This document shows positions 26,464-36,293 of a DNA stretch of 64,000 nt, piece by piece. Every line of letters starts with the position of its first letter. The stretch's first letter is position 1. The notes beneath the pieces are model-generated. The model saw only the letters and a list, made by a program, of their open reading frames with translations. It had not been told where the DNA came from and ran no database searches. The translations under genes were made by a program, and so were the position numbers. Source of the DNA: Chitinophagaceae bacterium PMP191F (GTDB lineage Bacteria; Bacteroidota; Bacteroidia; Chitinophagales; Chitinophagaceae); the NCBI GenBank assembly GCA_001302245.1, contig LGYU01000029.1, forward strand, positions 1 through 64,000. Direction: 5' to 3'.

Positions 26464-26514
26464 GGCTGGTGAAACACCAGCCGCGGAAGGTCTGTGGCCG
26501 ATGTTTCACCAGCC
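26464..26514. repeat. Inverted repeats GGCTGGTGAAACA
   Basis: GGCTGGTG-AAA-CACCAGCC is a perfect 8-bp hairpin (26464-26482), and TGTTTCACCAGCC (26502-26514) is an inverted third copy. It lies downstream of the TonB receptor gene and resembles the hairpin at 6675. Confidence 0.6.
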
Positions 26515-26628
26515 ACTTAATTCAAGGGTATTGATGAATGAGTAGAGAATAACGTATAAAGGGAAAACCTGTAACTTGTAGTAGCTTTTGCCCCAACCCT
26601 ATAACCAGATACCGATAATCCCTTTTGC

Positions 26629-28374
26629 ATGAAAATACTCTGGAAATACCTGCGACCCCATGCGCAGCTCATATTCTTTTCACTGTTGCTGGCCGGGATT
26701 GCGCAATTGCTCAGCCTGCTTGATCCCGTTATCTTCGGTAAGATCATCGACAATTACGCCACCAATAAAAATAACCTGCCGGAAGATCAACTGGTACATG
26801 GTGTATTGTACTGGTTATTGCTGGCTTTTGGGGTTGCACTGTTGGCGCGCCTGTTCAAATCATGCCAGGAATATATTACCCGTAAAGCTGTAGCACGTTT
26901 TGGTATGCAGATCTTCAATGACGGGTTGAAGCAGACATTACGCCTCTCATTCCAGGAGTTTGAAGAAAGCCGGAGTGGTACCACACTGTCCATTTTGCAA
27001 AAAGTGAAGACTGACGCCGAACGTTTTATCAATGCATTTATCAACGTATTGTTTTCATCGCTGGTAGGCGTTGGCTTTTTACTCTGGTACAGCATCAATA
27101 AGAATTGGTTGCTGGTGCCTGTATTCTTTGTAGGTGTGCTATTGCTGGGATCGCTTACCGGGTTGCTGTCAAAACGTATAAAAAAAGTACAACGCTCCAT
27201 CAACCGGCAAACCGATTTACAGGCCGGCGTGATCACCGAAAGTCTGCGCAATATTGAACTGGTAAAAAGCCTGGGACTGACCTTTGCTGAGATCAGGAGG
27301 TTGAATGAGCTGACATTGAAAATCTTCAATCTTGAAATGTTCAAGGCCCGCCGGGTAACTTCGCTTTCCTTTTTGCAGGGCAATATGCTGAACCTGCTGA
27401 AACAGTCGGTACTGTTCATTTTATTATGGCTTATTTTCAGAAAAGTATTGAGTACTGGTGAACTGATTGCCATGCAGTTTATTTCTACGGCCATCTTTAC
27501 ACCGTTGCAGGAGCTGGGCAATATGATCCTGCTGTATCGTGAAGCGGATGCTTCTATGAAAAACTTTGATCGGCTGATGCACAAACCAATTGAGCGTCGC
27601 CCGGAACACCCGGTGGAGATCGGCAACCTGCATAGCCTGCGGTTTGAAAATGTAGTATTCCGTCATAAAACGGCTGGCTATAATGCCATTGATGATATTT
27701 CATTTGCTATCAATATGGGGCAAACGATAGCGTTTGTAGGGCCTTCCGGGTCAGGTAAGTCAACACTGGTAAAATTGCTGGTGGGATTGTATACACCGGT
27801 AGGAGGGCATATTTATTTTAATGAAGAATTGTCTACAGATATCCGCTATAATCCTTTGCGACGCCAGATCGGTTTTGTAACACAGGATACACAATTGTAT
27901 GCCGGTACCATCAAAGACAACCTGTTGTTTGTAAAGCCTGCTGCTACCGATGATGAAATTATGGAAGCCCTGCACAAAGCTTCAGCAACAGCACTTGTAG
28001 GCAGGGCTTCACATGGCATCCAGACTTTACTGGGCGAAAATGGCATGAAGTTGTCTGGCGGTGAAAAACAACGTCTTTCCATTGCCCGTGCTTTATTACG
28101 TCAGCCGCGGTTGCTGATCTTTGACGAAGCAACATCGGCACTGGATTCTCTGACGGAAGAAGATATAACCCGTACCATACGTGAAATATCTTCCAGTCGT
28201 GAACAGATGACCATCCTGATCGCACACAGGCTTTCTACCATTATGCATGCCGATGTGATCTATGTACTGGAAAAAGGCCATATTGCAGAATCCGGTACGC
28301 ACAACGAATTGCTGGAACAGAAAGGACTGTATTTTGCCATGTGGCGGCAGCAGATCGGTGAAAGAAGACATTGA
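26629..28374 (+). CDS. ABC exporter half-transporter (permease fused to ATPase)
   Basis: A 581-residue type IV (ABCB/MsbA-like) half-transporter that works as a homodimer. The N-terminal ~320 residues hold six transmembrane helices (PHAQLIFFSLLLAGIAQLLS onward). The ATPase domain has Walker A GPSGSGKST (~370), a Q-loop (GFVTQDTQLYAGT), the signature LSGGEKQRLSIARALL, Walker B LLIFDEATSALDS and the H-loop IAHRLSTI. The substrate may be a lipid, peptide or drug. It ends exactly where the convergent PepSY gene ends. Confidence 0.94.
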   Translation: MKILWKYLRPHAQLIFFSLLLAGIAQLLSLLDPVIFGKIIDNYATNKNNLPEDQLVHGVLYWLLLAFGVALLARLFKSCQEYITRKAVARFGMQIFNDGLKQTLRLSFQEFEESRSGTTLSILQKVKTDAERFINAFINVLFSSLVGVGFLLWYSINKNWLLVPVFFVGVLLLGSLTGLLSKRIKKVQRSINRQTDLQAGVITESLRNIELVKSLGLTFAEIRRLNELTLKIFNLEMFKARRVTSLSFLQGNMLNLLKQSVLFILLWLIFRKVLSTGELIAMQFISTAIFTPLQELGNMILLYREADASMKNFDRLMHKPIERRPEHPVEIGNLHSLRFENVVFRHKTAGYNAIDDISFAINMGQTIAFVGPSGSGKSTLVKLLVGLYTPVGGHIYFNEELSTDIRYNPLRRQIGFVTQDTQLYAGTIKDNLLFVKPAATDDEIMEALHKASATALVGRASHGIQTLLGENGMKLSGGEKQRLSIARALLRQPRLLIFDEATSALDSLTEEDITRTIREISSSREQMTILIAHRLSTIMHADVIYVLEKGHIAESGTHNELLEQKGLYFAMWRQQIGERRH

Positions 28375-29976
28375 TCATATCTCAACAGTCTGTTGCTGAC
28401 GGTTTATTTTTCTTTTACGTGCCCTGAAATACAGTATAAGTCCCACTGCAACCATTAACACCTGCACCAATGCCCAGAACATGGTGCTGATATCCCGGGC
28501 TGTTTTGCCACCCCAATCCATAAAATGGTGTTTGTGAAATACAGAGAAGGAGTACCCTTCGGGAATATCTGTATCATCTACACGGGATGCCAGTTTGCCT
28601 GAAGTTGTTTCAACATACAGTCTCTCGTTATGATGTTCTTTGTAACTGATCTTCCACACCGGTAATCGTTTGTCAGTGAAATTGTATTCGTCTGTAAACT
28701 TGGTAACCACGGCTGTTCCTGTGATTGAGGAAGGTGAATTTTTACTGAACCGGGTTGCCATATAACGTGCATATTCCTCATCACCCTGTGGTAATACAAC
28801 ATAGGTTTGCGTATTTACATAACTGACAGCAGATGGCGCAACACTTTTGTCTTTCATCATGTCTGCTGTATGAGCAGCCATATGATGGCCGGTGCTGACC
28901 TGCCAGTATTGCTCATTGTTTATTTTCACCATACTGATATTGGTGACAGGATGTTGTACTGCTTCCTGCAATTTTGCAAGATCAAGATCTGCATCTGCTG
29001 TGTGGAAAGTGTTTTCAATAAAGAACTGATCCCTGTTGTCTTCCCTGAACTTTGCCAATGCATGATAGGCTCCACTGAATGTCCACAACAACGTAAAGGT
29101 GGCTGCAGCAATGGAGGTAAAACGATGACGTCTTCTTGCCTTGACCAATGTATTCCCTTTTGCATTTTTTGAACGTGTGGTAAAGAAGATATAAATACCC
29201 AGCAGGGTAGTGGTCAATGCCAGTAATGCCACCAGGCTGATCACCACCAGTCTGCCCTTTCCTGTAAAATCGAGCCATGCCCAGGTGTGCAGCCATCTGA
29301 ACACGATATCAAATGCTGCTCTTTTGTTATCCATGGCAAAGGCAAACCTGTCCTGCGTTGTTTCAACATATATCCGTATGCCATCTTCCCTGTCAAATGC
29401 TACTTTGTATACGGGTAACAGCCGGTTGATATATTTGTATTCATCATCAAAAGCTGTGAGCTGCGATACGCCTGTTACTTTGCTGCCTTTGTTATTTTTT
29501 AATACGCAATTGGTAGCGGCATCACAACAGTCGTGCATAGCACCTTCACTTACAGGCACCGGAATCATTTCCTGGGACACCAGAACCGTTTTATTGAATT
29601 GTTGTCCTTCCAGGAATTGCTTTGCCAGGTATTGCGCATACAACCAGTCGCCTGCTGTTAACACCTTCCCATTTACCGCACTCAGGTAAACAGGTGTTTT
29701 GTTTTCAGTAACCTGTACCTGGTAAAACCAGGTGGTATCAATATGTATCAGCCTGAAATTGCTGAAGCTGTCTATATGATTTAACTGCAATGCCGTTTGC
29801 AGTGACATGTGCAGCCGGCTGCTGTCAACCTGTTCCGGAACCAGGCGTTGTGTGGTTACAGCAGGCCGTATATTGGTCATTAATGGATGCATAAAACCGC
29901 TGACGGCCCATAGTAATACCGGTATGGCTATTATCAATGAAAGCGTGCGGTGTATGCTGTATAGCTTTTTCTTCAT
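28375..29976 (-). CDS. PepSY-domain inner membrane protein (iron-uptake-associated)
   Basis: A 533-residue PepSY-associated transmembrane protein. It has four hydrophobic segments: residues ~10-30 (TLSLIIAIPVLLWAVSGFMH), a helix near 245-270, one near 290-310 and a C-terminal helix before RARKRKINR. PepSY repeats lie in the two large extracytoplasmic regions. Proteins of this group are co-located with TonB siderophore receptors and some act as ferric-siderophore reductases. Here the TonB receptor gene lies 50 bp upstream on the same strand, so a joint role in metal uptake is likely. Confidence 0.88.
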   Translation of the reverse strand: MKKKLYSIHRTLSLIIAIPVLLWAVSGFMHPLMTNIRPAVTTQRLVPEQVDSSRLHMSLQTALQLNHIDSFSNFRLIHIDTTWFYQVQVTENKTPVYLSAVNGKVLTAGDWLYAQYLAKQFLEGQQFNKTVLVSQEMIPVPVSEGAMHDCCDAATNCVLKNNKGSKVTGVSQLTAFDDEYKYINRLLPVYKVAFDREDGIRIYVETTQDRFAFAMDNKRAAFDIVFRWLHTWAWLDFTGKGRLVVISLVALLALTTTLLGIYIFFTTRSKNAKGNTLVKARRRHRFTSIAAATFTLLWTFSGAYHALAKFREDNRDQFFIENTFHTADADLDLAKLQEAVQHPVTNISMVKINNEQYWQVSTGHHMAAHTADMMKDKSVAPSAVSYVNTQTYVVLPQGDEEYARYMATRFSKNSPSSITGTAVVTKFTDEYNFTDKRLPVWKISYKEHHNERLYVETTSGKLASRVDDTDIPEGYSFSVFHKHHFMDWGGKTARDISTMFWALVQVLMVAVGLILYFRARKRKINRQQQTVEI

Positions 29977-30026
29977 TACAGGTGTTATAAATGTGCTGCC
30001 GGGAAAACCGGCAGCACGCTGAATGA

Positions 30027-32291
30027 TTATTTTTTACCAAAATGATAGGCGAGCCCCACGTTGAACTCTCGTGGATCTCCCAGGTTGTAACTGATGGTGT
30101 TGCCGGATTTGGAAGCAAATGTTGAATAGTACCTGTTGGTTGCATTCATGATATTTGTCCAGACCTCAATGCCTTTTATGACATAGGCTACCCGGATATT
30201 GATGATATCATAACCGCCGTACTTTTTAGTATTGGCATTGTCCATAAAATAGCTGCCGATATGTTGCCATTCTGCGCCCAGTTTTAACCCTTTTACGAAA
30301 ACTGGTTTATACTGTACCTCTGCATTGGCTATAAACCGTGGACCACCCGGCAGTTCTTTGCCATTATAGGGTATATCTTTTTCAACATAGTCTATATAAC
30401 TGTGTTTACTGTTGGCTGCACTGAAACGTGCCAGTATTGCAGACGATGGTTTCCAGGTGATGCCATATTCAATACCGGTATGTTTGGTTTTGCCGGCATT
30501 CTTATTTTCAGTGGAGCCGTCTGGGTTTTTGACAGAAATGATCTCATTGCGGCCATTCAGCAGGTACCAGCTCCAGTCTGCGTACAATGTATTCTGAATG
30601 ATAGAGAACCAGCCGCCCACTTCATAATTGTAAAATGTCTGCGGACCCAGATAAGGCACTTTTACACCGGTATATAGTTCGCTGATCTGTGGTGGTACAA
30701 AACCTTCGCTGTAATTGGCATACACCCCAACATTGCGGTAATTGTAGGTAGCGCCTACCTTGGGTGAAAACCTGTTGAAATTGTTTTTTGAAGAAGGTGC
30801 ACCGGTATAGGAAGAAGGCGGCAGGGAGTTTTCAAAATTATAATGATAATAATCATAACGAAGTGCTGCCGTGATCTTCAGTCCCTGTACAGGCGATATT
30901 TCATATTGCATATAAGATGCAAGATTGCTGATGCCGGTATTATACCGGCTTAATACAGAATCCGTTTCCTTATAGCTTACATAATATCCCCTGTTATCAC
31001 GCCGGATGCGGATATAGTTGCTATGATACTTACTGGGACTGTTTTCAAACGAAATGCCGGCAATAAGACGACTGCTCAGGAAACCCAGTTTTTGCTGGTG
31101 CTGTACAATTGCCATATACGTACGGAAAGAGCTTTCATTGATCTCGCCATGTGCCAGTGTGTCGTTGGCGTTCTTTACCCTGTAGGAAGGATTCTGTTGT
31201 ACTGAATTATTCCTGTATACCAGCGCAAACTGTGTGGCGCTGTTGCTGTTCCACTGATGCTCCAGTCTTGATTTGTAACGTACGGCCGGAACCTTACGGT
31301 AAGTAAATGTTTGCGGCGTACTGTAATCCTTATTGGCAAAATGTGTACTGTCCAGCGAGCCCAGCATATCACTGTAGTAGTTGATATATGTTACATCGTT
31401 GATCCATTTTGTTTTGTCACTGATGTTGTAATCAACCCTTGCAGTAAATGCTGTTTTGTGAAAATCACTGTGGTCAACAGGGCCGTTGTGCCGGTTGGCA
31501 TAATAACCACTTACCAGTACTCCCAGTTTTCCAAAAGTACTGCCGGCCTGCAGTTCTGCTCTTTTATAACCGGTGTTACTGCCTTGTATACTGGCATATC
31601 CATTGAATATTGCAGGGGGTGCCTGCGTCATGATATTAACTGCTCCGCCAATAGCTTCTGCTCCGTATATGGATGAAGCAGGCCCTTTGATCACTTCTAT
31701 CTGCCTGGCAGCCGTCATATTCATTTCCAGCAGGGCATTGTGATTGTACAATCCTGTGGTGCGAATGGGGATGCCATCTTCCAGGTACAGGAAAAGGCTT
31801 TTGGTGGTCATCGGCTGACGGATGCTCATTTCATGCTGCTCATTGCCCAGGTTCACCATATTAACACCGCTTACCTTATTTAAAACCTGGTCAAGACGTG
31901 TGGCTTTGGCATCGTCCAGCGTTTGTTTGCTGATCAATGCAATGGCAACAGGTGCCTCGCTGCGTTTCTGTGCCGTACGGCTGGCACTTACCACCACCTG
32001 TTGTAAACCTTTGCCGGTGGCAGCTAGTGAAATGGAAAGTGTTTTACTTGTTGCTGTTACAATACATGTATTATAGCCGGCATAACTGATGGTTAAAATG
32101 CTATCGGTAGTATTGATATAAAACCTGCCTGCAACATCTGTTTGTACAGTTTGCTGATGCTGATCCTGTATGGAAGCATGTGGCAGGGGCTCTCTGGTAA
32201 GGGAGTCAAACACCTTACCCTGTATGGCGGTTTGTGCTTTTGTCACCAGCGCAGTGAACATGCAAAGCACAATAACGGATACTGATTTCAT
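30027..32291 (-). CDS. TonB-dependent receptor with carboxypeptidase-regulatory-like domain
   Basis: An outer membrane receptor of 754 residues when started at ATG 32291, which opens directly into the signal peptide (MKSVSVIVLCMFTALVTKAQ); a longer start at 32336 adds 15 unlikely residues. Residues ~22-105 are the regulatory beta-sandwich (IQGKVFDSLTREPLPHASI), then the plug (RLDQVLNKVSGVNMV, RQIEVIKGPASSIYGAEAIG) and the barrel, ending LGDPREFNVGLAYHFGKK. Coupling to a PepSY protein and two small membrane proteins suggests iron or haem/copper uptake. The ligand is unknown. Confidence 0.92.
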   Translation of the reverse strand: MKSVSVIVLCMFTALVTKAQTAIQGKVFDSLTREPLPHASIQDQHQQTVQTDVAGRFYINTTDSILTISYAGYNTCIVTATSKTLSISLAATGKGLQQVVVSASRTAQKRSEAPVAIALISKQTLDDAKATRLDQVLNKVSGVNMVNLGNEQHEMSIRQPMTTKSLFLYLEDGIPIRTTGLYNHNALLEMNMTAARQIEVIKGPASSIYGAEAIGGAVNIMTQAPPAIFNGYASIQGSNTGYKRAELQAGSTFGKLGVLVSGYYANRHNGPVDHSDFHKTAFTARVDYNISDKTKWINDVTYINYYSDMLGSLDSTHFANKDYSTPQTFTYRKVPAVRYKSRLEHQWNSNSATQFALVYRNNSVQQNPSYRVKNANDTLAHGEINESSFRTYMAIVQHQQKLGFLSSRLIAGISFENSPSKYHSNYIRIRRDNRGYYVSYKETDSVLSRYNTGISNLASYMQYEISPVQGLKITAALRYDYYHYNFENSLPPSSYTGAPSSKNNFNRFSPKVGATYNYRNVGVYANYSEGFVPPQISELYTGVKVPYLGPQTFYNYEVGGWFSIIQNTLYADWSWYLLNGRNEIISVKNPDGSTENKNAGKTKHTGIEYGITWKPSSAILARFSAANSKHSYIDYVEKDIPYNGKELPGGPRFIANAEVQYKPVFVKGLKLGAEWQHIGSYFMDNANTKKYGGYDIINIRVAYVIKGIEVWTNIMNATNRYYSTFASKSGNTISYNLGDPREFNVGLAYHFGKK

Positions 32292-32378
32292 ATTCTTTGT
32301 GTTAAAGTATGGATATGGCATGGCCTGTTCCCGCAAAACATTTTCTGTCCGGGAATGAGCATATCCGGTTGCAATTAC

Positions 32379-32534
32379 TTATGCAAACGATTCTATAAGC
32401 TGCTTGAACAGGCGTAGTATCCATGTGTGCTGCAGGTACAGGATCATCCCGATCACCAGCCATAAGGCAATGTTGATACGTAATATGACCTTCCTTAACA
32501 CAGCCGGATCATGCCAATGATATTGGCGAACCAT
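32379..32534 (-). CDS. Small single-pass membrane protein (51 residues)
   Basis: A short frame running from ATG 32534 to TAA 32379, between the TonB receptor and the Cys-motif protein on the same strand. The product is MVRQYHWHDPAVLRKV followed by one clear transmembrane helix (about residues 20-36, INIALWLVIGMILYLQ) and an amphipathic tail ending LFKQLIESFA. Positive residues before the helix suggest an inside N-terminus. I recognise no family. The position within a metal-uptake gene set, good codon character and a plausible topology argue that it is real. Confidence 0.6.
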   Translation of the reverse strand: MVRQYHWHDPAVLRKVILRINIALWLVIGMILYLQHTWILRLFKQLIESFA

Positions 32535-32577
32535 GTGAAAATTGTAAAAAATGATTGAAATTGGAACAACAGGTTAA

Positions 32578-32967
32578 TCAGCACTGTTGCAGCGGCGGAT
32601 GGAAGATATTGCCCGGAAAACCTGCTGCACAGGCTGCAGGCAGATGGGTATACAACAAACGGGTTGTTACCGCAGGGCGTGTAAATGACCACGAAGGGAT
32701 ATGATCAAGGTAATCAATACTTACAGTGGAAATAGTGCCTTTCTGATTCTGGCTGTCGCTGGTATCGTGAGCCCTGGCCAGGTGTTTATTGAGCAAACAT
32801 TTACCATTACAATGTACAGATGGTTTGTCCCTGTTTTCGCAAAGATTGGCAATGATGTAATCTTTGTTTACAACATACTGCAGACAGATCACCGGTACAG
32901 CCAGCATTTTCAGCAGTAGCAGGAAGGCAATATAGCAGGTCGCAATATGTTGAACGTATTTCTGCAC
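32578..32967 (-). CDS. Small membrane-anchored protein with Cys motif, TonB-cluster associated
   Basis: From a GTG at 32967 the product is ~129 residues: a hydrophobic N-terminal helix (ATCYIAFLLLLKMLAVPVIC) and the block NKDYIIANLCENRDKP-SVHCNGKCLL. Short Bacteroidota proteins with this NK-Y-I-LC-N-DKP-CxGKC pattern are often found beside TonB receptors and PepSY proteins, and the three Cys could bind a metal. The upstream part of the same frame (to 33168) looks noncoding. A TAnnTTTG box 6 nt before the GTG supports this start. The function is unknown; a role in copper or iron handling is inference. Confidence 0.65.
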   Translation of the reverse strand: MQKYVQHIATCYIAFLLLLKMLAVPVICLQYVVNKDYIIANLCENRDKPSVHCNGKCLLNKHLARAHDTSDSQNQKGTISTVSIDYLDHIPSWSFTRPAVTTRLLYTHLPAACAAGFPGNIFHPPLQQC

Positions 32968-32973
32968 CGGGTG

Positions 32974-32981
32974 CAAAGGTA
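32974..32981 (-). promoter_or_regulatory. TAnnTTTG box (TACCTTTG) abutting the GTG start at 32967
   Basis: Exact -7 element on the minus strand, 6 nt before the proposed GTG, predicting a leaderless transcript. No convincing -33 TTG. Confidence 0.5.
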
Positions 32982-33182
32982 AGGGAGAAATGGAGAAATA
33001 GAAAATGAGAATTGGGTATGAGTAGTAAGTTTTAAGTTGAATTCGGCTGCGGATCATGCGCTTCGGGCCGCGAGTAAAATACGGTTTGCGTCTTAGCGGC
33101 TTTGAATGTATATTTCTTTCGGACTTTCCGGCTTCCGGTATTTTCTCAACCATCAATCCGTTTAACAATCAGGCAACCATTT

Positions 33183-34523
33183 TCAAATTATTTTCTTGTA
33201 CTTAAACTCCTGTTTACCATTCACGGCAGAAAAGCCGGATAGTTGCCCTTTTTCATTGCGTATAAAAATGAGCTGCATATTGTATGACCGGAAATGAAAA
33301 AAGTCTTTCTTTTCTGCAAATATCTCTTCCGGCTTCATATTACTCCATGTTAACAATAAATGTCCTTGAGAAGAAACAATGATCTCGGCTTTAAATGCGG
33401 GGTTGTCTGTCAGCTCATAAGAGCCGGTAAATTTTTGCAGACTGTCATAGCTGAGCGTAATGGTGTTGCGGGGAATATAATAATTGGGATCATGAAACAA
33501 TATCCGTTCAATGCTGAGGGCGTAGTTATCGAAAGTGAGTTTGTCTTCATTCTGCAGAATGATCATACAGGTGCCTTCTGAAGGATACCGTTTAAATAAA
33601 GTTTGAAAGCCCCAGTTGTAACCATTGTGTGCCTGAAACCGTTTGCCTGCGGCATAGTCGATAGTCCATCCATAACCGTAATTAGCCTTGTACGGTGTGA
33701 AAGCCTGTTCCAGTGATGCCTGGCTGATGATGGTATTTCCATACAAAGCCTTGTGCCACCTGTACAGATCACCGGCAGTAGTGTAAATGGCACCGGCTGC
33801 AAACGTGGCGCTGGAATCTCCGATTCGTGTATGTTTTGGAGTATTCAGGGAAAGGTCTTCATAACCTGTGGAACGTGCAGGACTGGCAAGATGGGCAAAA
33901 TCAAAACCGGAGTGTGTCATGCCGGCTTTGTTGAAAATGATCTGCCGTACCATCTGTTCATACGTTTTGCCAGATACTTTTTCAATGATATAACCCAGCA
34001 GGGTATAATTGGTATTGCGATAACCAAATTCGCTATCAGGTTCAAAGTCCAGTGGTTTGTCTTTGATAATATTCCAGAAATCCTGTTGTGTAAAAGCCTT
34101 GTCAGCCTGGTGCGCAAGAAAATACTGATCAGTGTATTCGGGTAAACCGGATGTATGCGTAAGCAGGTTATGCAGCGTGATCTTATCTGCATACAGGTAC
34201 TGCGGGTAATATTTACTCAGTTTGTCCTGTATATTTAACCGGTGATGTTCCTGCAGCCATAAAATAATGGTAGCTGTAAACTGTTTGGTAACGGACCCTA
34301 TCTGGAAAACAGAATTAGTATCGTGGAGTATTTTATGTTCAATATTGCGCCAGCCATACCCTTTAAACAGCAGGATACTGTCGTGCCGGGCTACCAGTAC
34401 CACACCATTGAACAGGCCGGTATTTTGGGCAGCCTGCATTACTTCATCCATCCTTTCACTGTCTGTTTGTGCGGTGATTGCAATGGAATACAGCAGAGAG
34501 ATAAGGAGTAGCATTTTTTTCAT
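33183..34523 (-). CDS. Beta-lactamase-fold serine hydrolase (class C/esterase-like), exported
   Basis: A 446-residue exported penicillin-binding-protein-like hydrolase. A signal peptide ends near IAITAQ. The active-site motifs of the serine beta-lactamase/DD-peptidase fold are present: SVTK (Ser77-Lys80), the Tyr motif YRN in EFGYRNTNYTLLG (Tyr168), and HNG (~315) in place of KTG. The C-terminal ~100 residues form a lipocalin-like beta domain often attached to these proteins. HNG in motif three favours an esterase or D-aminopeptidase activity over beta-lactam hydrolysis. It is divergent from a second family member at 34733. Confidence 0.9.
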   Translation of the reverse strand: MKKMLLLISLLYSIAITAQTDSERMDEVMQAAQNTGLFNGVVLVARHDSILLFKGYGWRNIEHKILHDTNSVFQIGSVTKQFTATIILWLQEHHRLNIQDKLSKYYPQYLYADKITLHNLLTHTSGLPEYTDQYFLAHQADKAFTQQDFWNIIKDKPLDFEPDSEFGYRNTNYTLLGYIIEKVSGKTYEQMVRQIIFNKAGMTHSGFDFAHLASPARSTGYEDLSLNTPKHTRIGDSSATFAAGAIYTTAGDLYRWHKALYGNTIISQASLEQAFTPYKANYGYGWTIDYAAGKRFQAHNGYNWGFQTLFKRYPSEGTCMIILQNEDKLTFDNYALSIERILFHDPNYYIPRNTITLSYDSLQKFTGSYELTDNPAFKAEIIVSSQGHLLLTWSNMKPEEIFAEKKDFFHFRSYNMQLIFIRNEKGQLSGFSAVNGKQEFKYKKII

Positions 34524-34732
34524 AACAGGATCATTAAGGAGGGAAGAGCATAAAACTAGAACGCGAATTGTGAAGTATTTGTGAAATGAAACAACGGGAT
34601 ACCATCAACAAAATGCTCATGACAGGTTCCTGTTGCTGGTTCCGGAAAACCGGCCGATTCCGTCTCTTTTTTATATTTTTTGTAACGAAATATGGAAAAT
34701 TGCTACTTATGCTATATAAACACCCGACAGCC

Positions 34733-36253
34733 ATGATAATATTTCCAACACGAACTGCCAGCCATCTGTTTGCAATCATGTTTGTAGCCTGTACATTGTT
34801 GTGTACAACTGCTTCACATGCGCAGGTGCCCAGAAATGCCCAGCTATACCGCACTTTATACTCCAAAGACAGCCTGTTGTTTAATGTAGCCTTCAATACC
34901 TGTGATCTGCGTCCGCTGGACGACCTGATCAGTGATACGTTTGAATTTTACCACGACAAAGGTGGCCTCACTTCCGGGAAAGCAGCCTTTATTGCCAGTA
35001 TCAAAAACGGTATCTGCAACCTGAGCTATAAAGCACGCCGTGAACTGGATACTGCCAGCCTGGAAGTATACCCGCTAGAGAAAAACGGTGTTCTGTATGG
35101 TGCTATCCAGTCCGGTACACATCGTTTCTATGCACATGAAAAAGACGGTCGCGATTATTTTACCAGCAAGGCAAAGTTTACCCATGTATGGCTGCTGGAA
35201 GGCAATAGCTGGAAGTTAAGCCGCGGACTGAGTTATGATCACCAGACAGTGAACATGGTACCAAAGGCTACCGGTCTTTTTGATGATGAAGCTGCTATAG
35301 AAAAATGGCTGAAAGAAAACCATGTACCGGTACTGGGACTGGGTATTGTAGATGATGGCAAGTTGCGTTCTGTAAAAGTATTTGGTGAACTGAAGCCGGG
35401 TACAATAGCGCCATACAATACTATTTTTAATGTAGCTTCTGTTACCAAAACTATTACCGGCATTCTGACCATGAAGCTGGTAAATATGGGAAAATGGCAG
35501 TTGGATGAACCTCTGGATAAATACTGGATCGATCCCGATATTGCAGCGGATCCCCGTCATAAAAAACTTACCACGCGTTTGGTGTTAAGTCACCAGACCG
35601 GTTTTCCCAATTGGCGATACATGAACAAGACCGGTAAACTGGCATTTGAATTTGACCCGGGTACCCGATACCAGTATTCCGGTGAAGGAATGGAATACCT
35701 GCGCAAAGCACTGGAAAAGAAATTTCATGTTCCTTTTGAAAAACTGGCCGACTCTCTGATCTTTAAACCACTTGGTATGGAAGATACGCGCCTGATCTGG
35801 AATGAAAGTAAGGTGGCTGAACGATTTGCAATCGGTTACAACCCACAGGGAGTAGCATACGAAAACAACCGTAACACAAAGGCCAATGCGGCTGATGATA
35901 TGCTGACCACTATTGAAGATTATGGAAAATTTGCAGTACATGTATTGAATGGTGCAGGCATTAGCGATAAACTGTATACAGAGTTATTCTCACACCAGGT
36001 ACAGGTGAAAAAAAATAAATACATGTCGCTGGGGTGGGAGGTATACGACCTGGGCAATGGTGATTTTGCCGTGGCGCATGGCGGTGGTGATCAGGGTGTG
36101 CAAACAGAAGTGGTATTATTTCCTAAAACGAATAAAGCTTTGATTATATTTACCAATGTAGATGATGGCTATAAAGTATACGAACAATTGTTTGAACATT
36201 ACCTGGGAGAACAGGGAAAACAAATCGTTGATATTGAACTGGGCCGTCAATAA
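34733..36253 (+). CDS. Beta-lactamase-fold serine hydrolase with N-terminal NTF2-like (DUF4440) domain, exported
   Basis: From ATG 34733 the protein has ~506 residues; ATG 34709 is an alternative and the still longer frame is unlikely. A signal peptide ends near ASHAQ. Residues ~30-150 look like an NTF2-like fold (DDLISDTFEFYHDKGGLTS, WLLEGNSWKLSRGLSYDH). The hydrolase domain follows with SVTK (in NVASVTKTITG), YSGEGM as the Tyr motif and HGGGDQG as the third motif. Its role could be cell-wall peptide or ester hydrolysis. It pairs divergently with the similar hydrolase at 33183 and precedes a ThuA-like gene by 40 bp. Confidence 0.88.
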   Translation: MIIFPTRTASHLFAIMFVACTLLCTTASHAQVPRNAQLYRTLYSKDSLLFNVAFNTCDLRPLDDLISDTFEFYHDKGGLTSGKAAFIASIKNGICNLSYKARRELDTASLEVYPLEKNGVLYGAIQSGTHRFYAHEKDGRDYFTSKAKFTHVWLLEGNSWKLSRGLSYDHQTVNMVPKATGLFDDEAAIEKWLKENHVPVLGLGIVDDGKLRSVKVFGELKPGTIAPYNTIFNVASVTKTITGILTMKLVNMGKWQLDEPLDKYWIDPDIAADPRHKKLTTRLVLSHQTGFPNWRYMNKTGKLAFEFDPGTRYQYSGEGMEYLRKALEKKFHVPFEKLADSLIFKPLGMEDTRLIWNESKVAERFAIGYNPQGVAYENNRNTKANAADDMLTTIEDYGKFAVHVLNGAGISDKLYTELFSHQVQVKKNKYMSLGWEVYDLGNGDFAVAHGGGDQGVQTEVVLFPKTNKALIIFTNVDDGYKVYEQLFEHYLGEQGKQIVDIELGRQ

Positions 36254-36293
36254 TGGATAGATCACATCACCAAAATCAATCAGCTCCGGAAAT

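Noticed and set aside
32968-33168. Upstream part of the minus-strand frame ending at 32578
   Set aside because: The sequence is low-complexity and contains the likely promoter box; family-like text begins only after the GTG at 32967.
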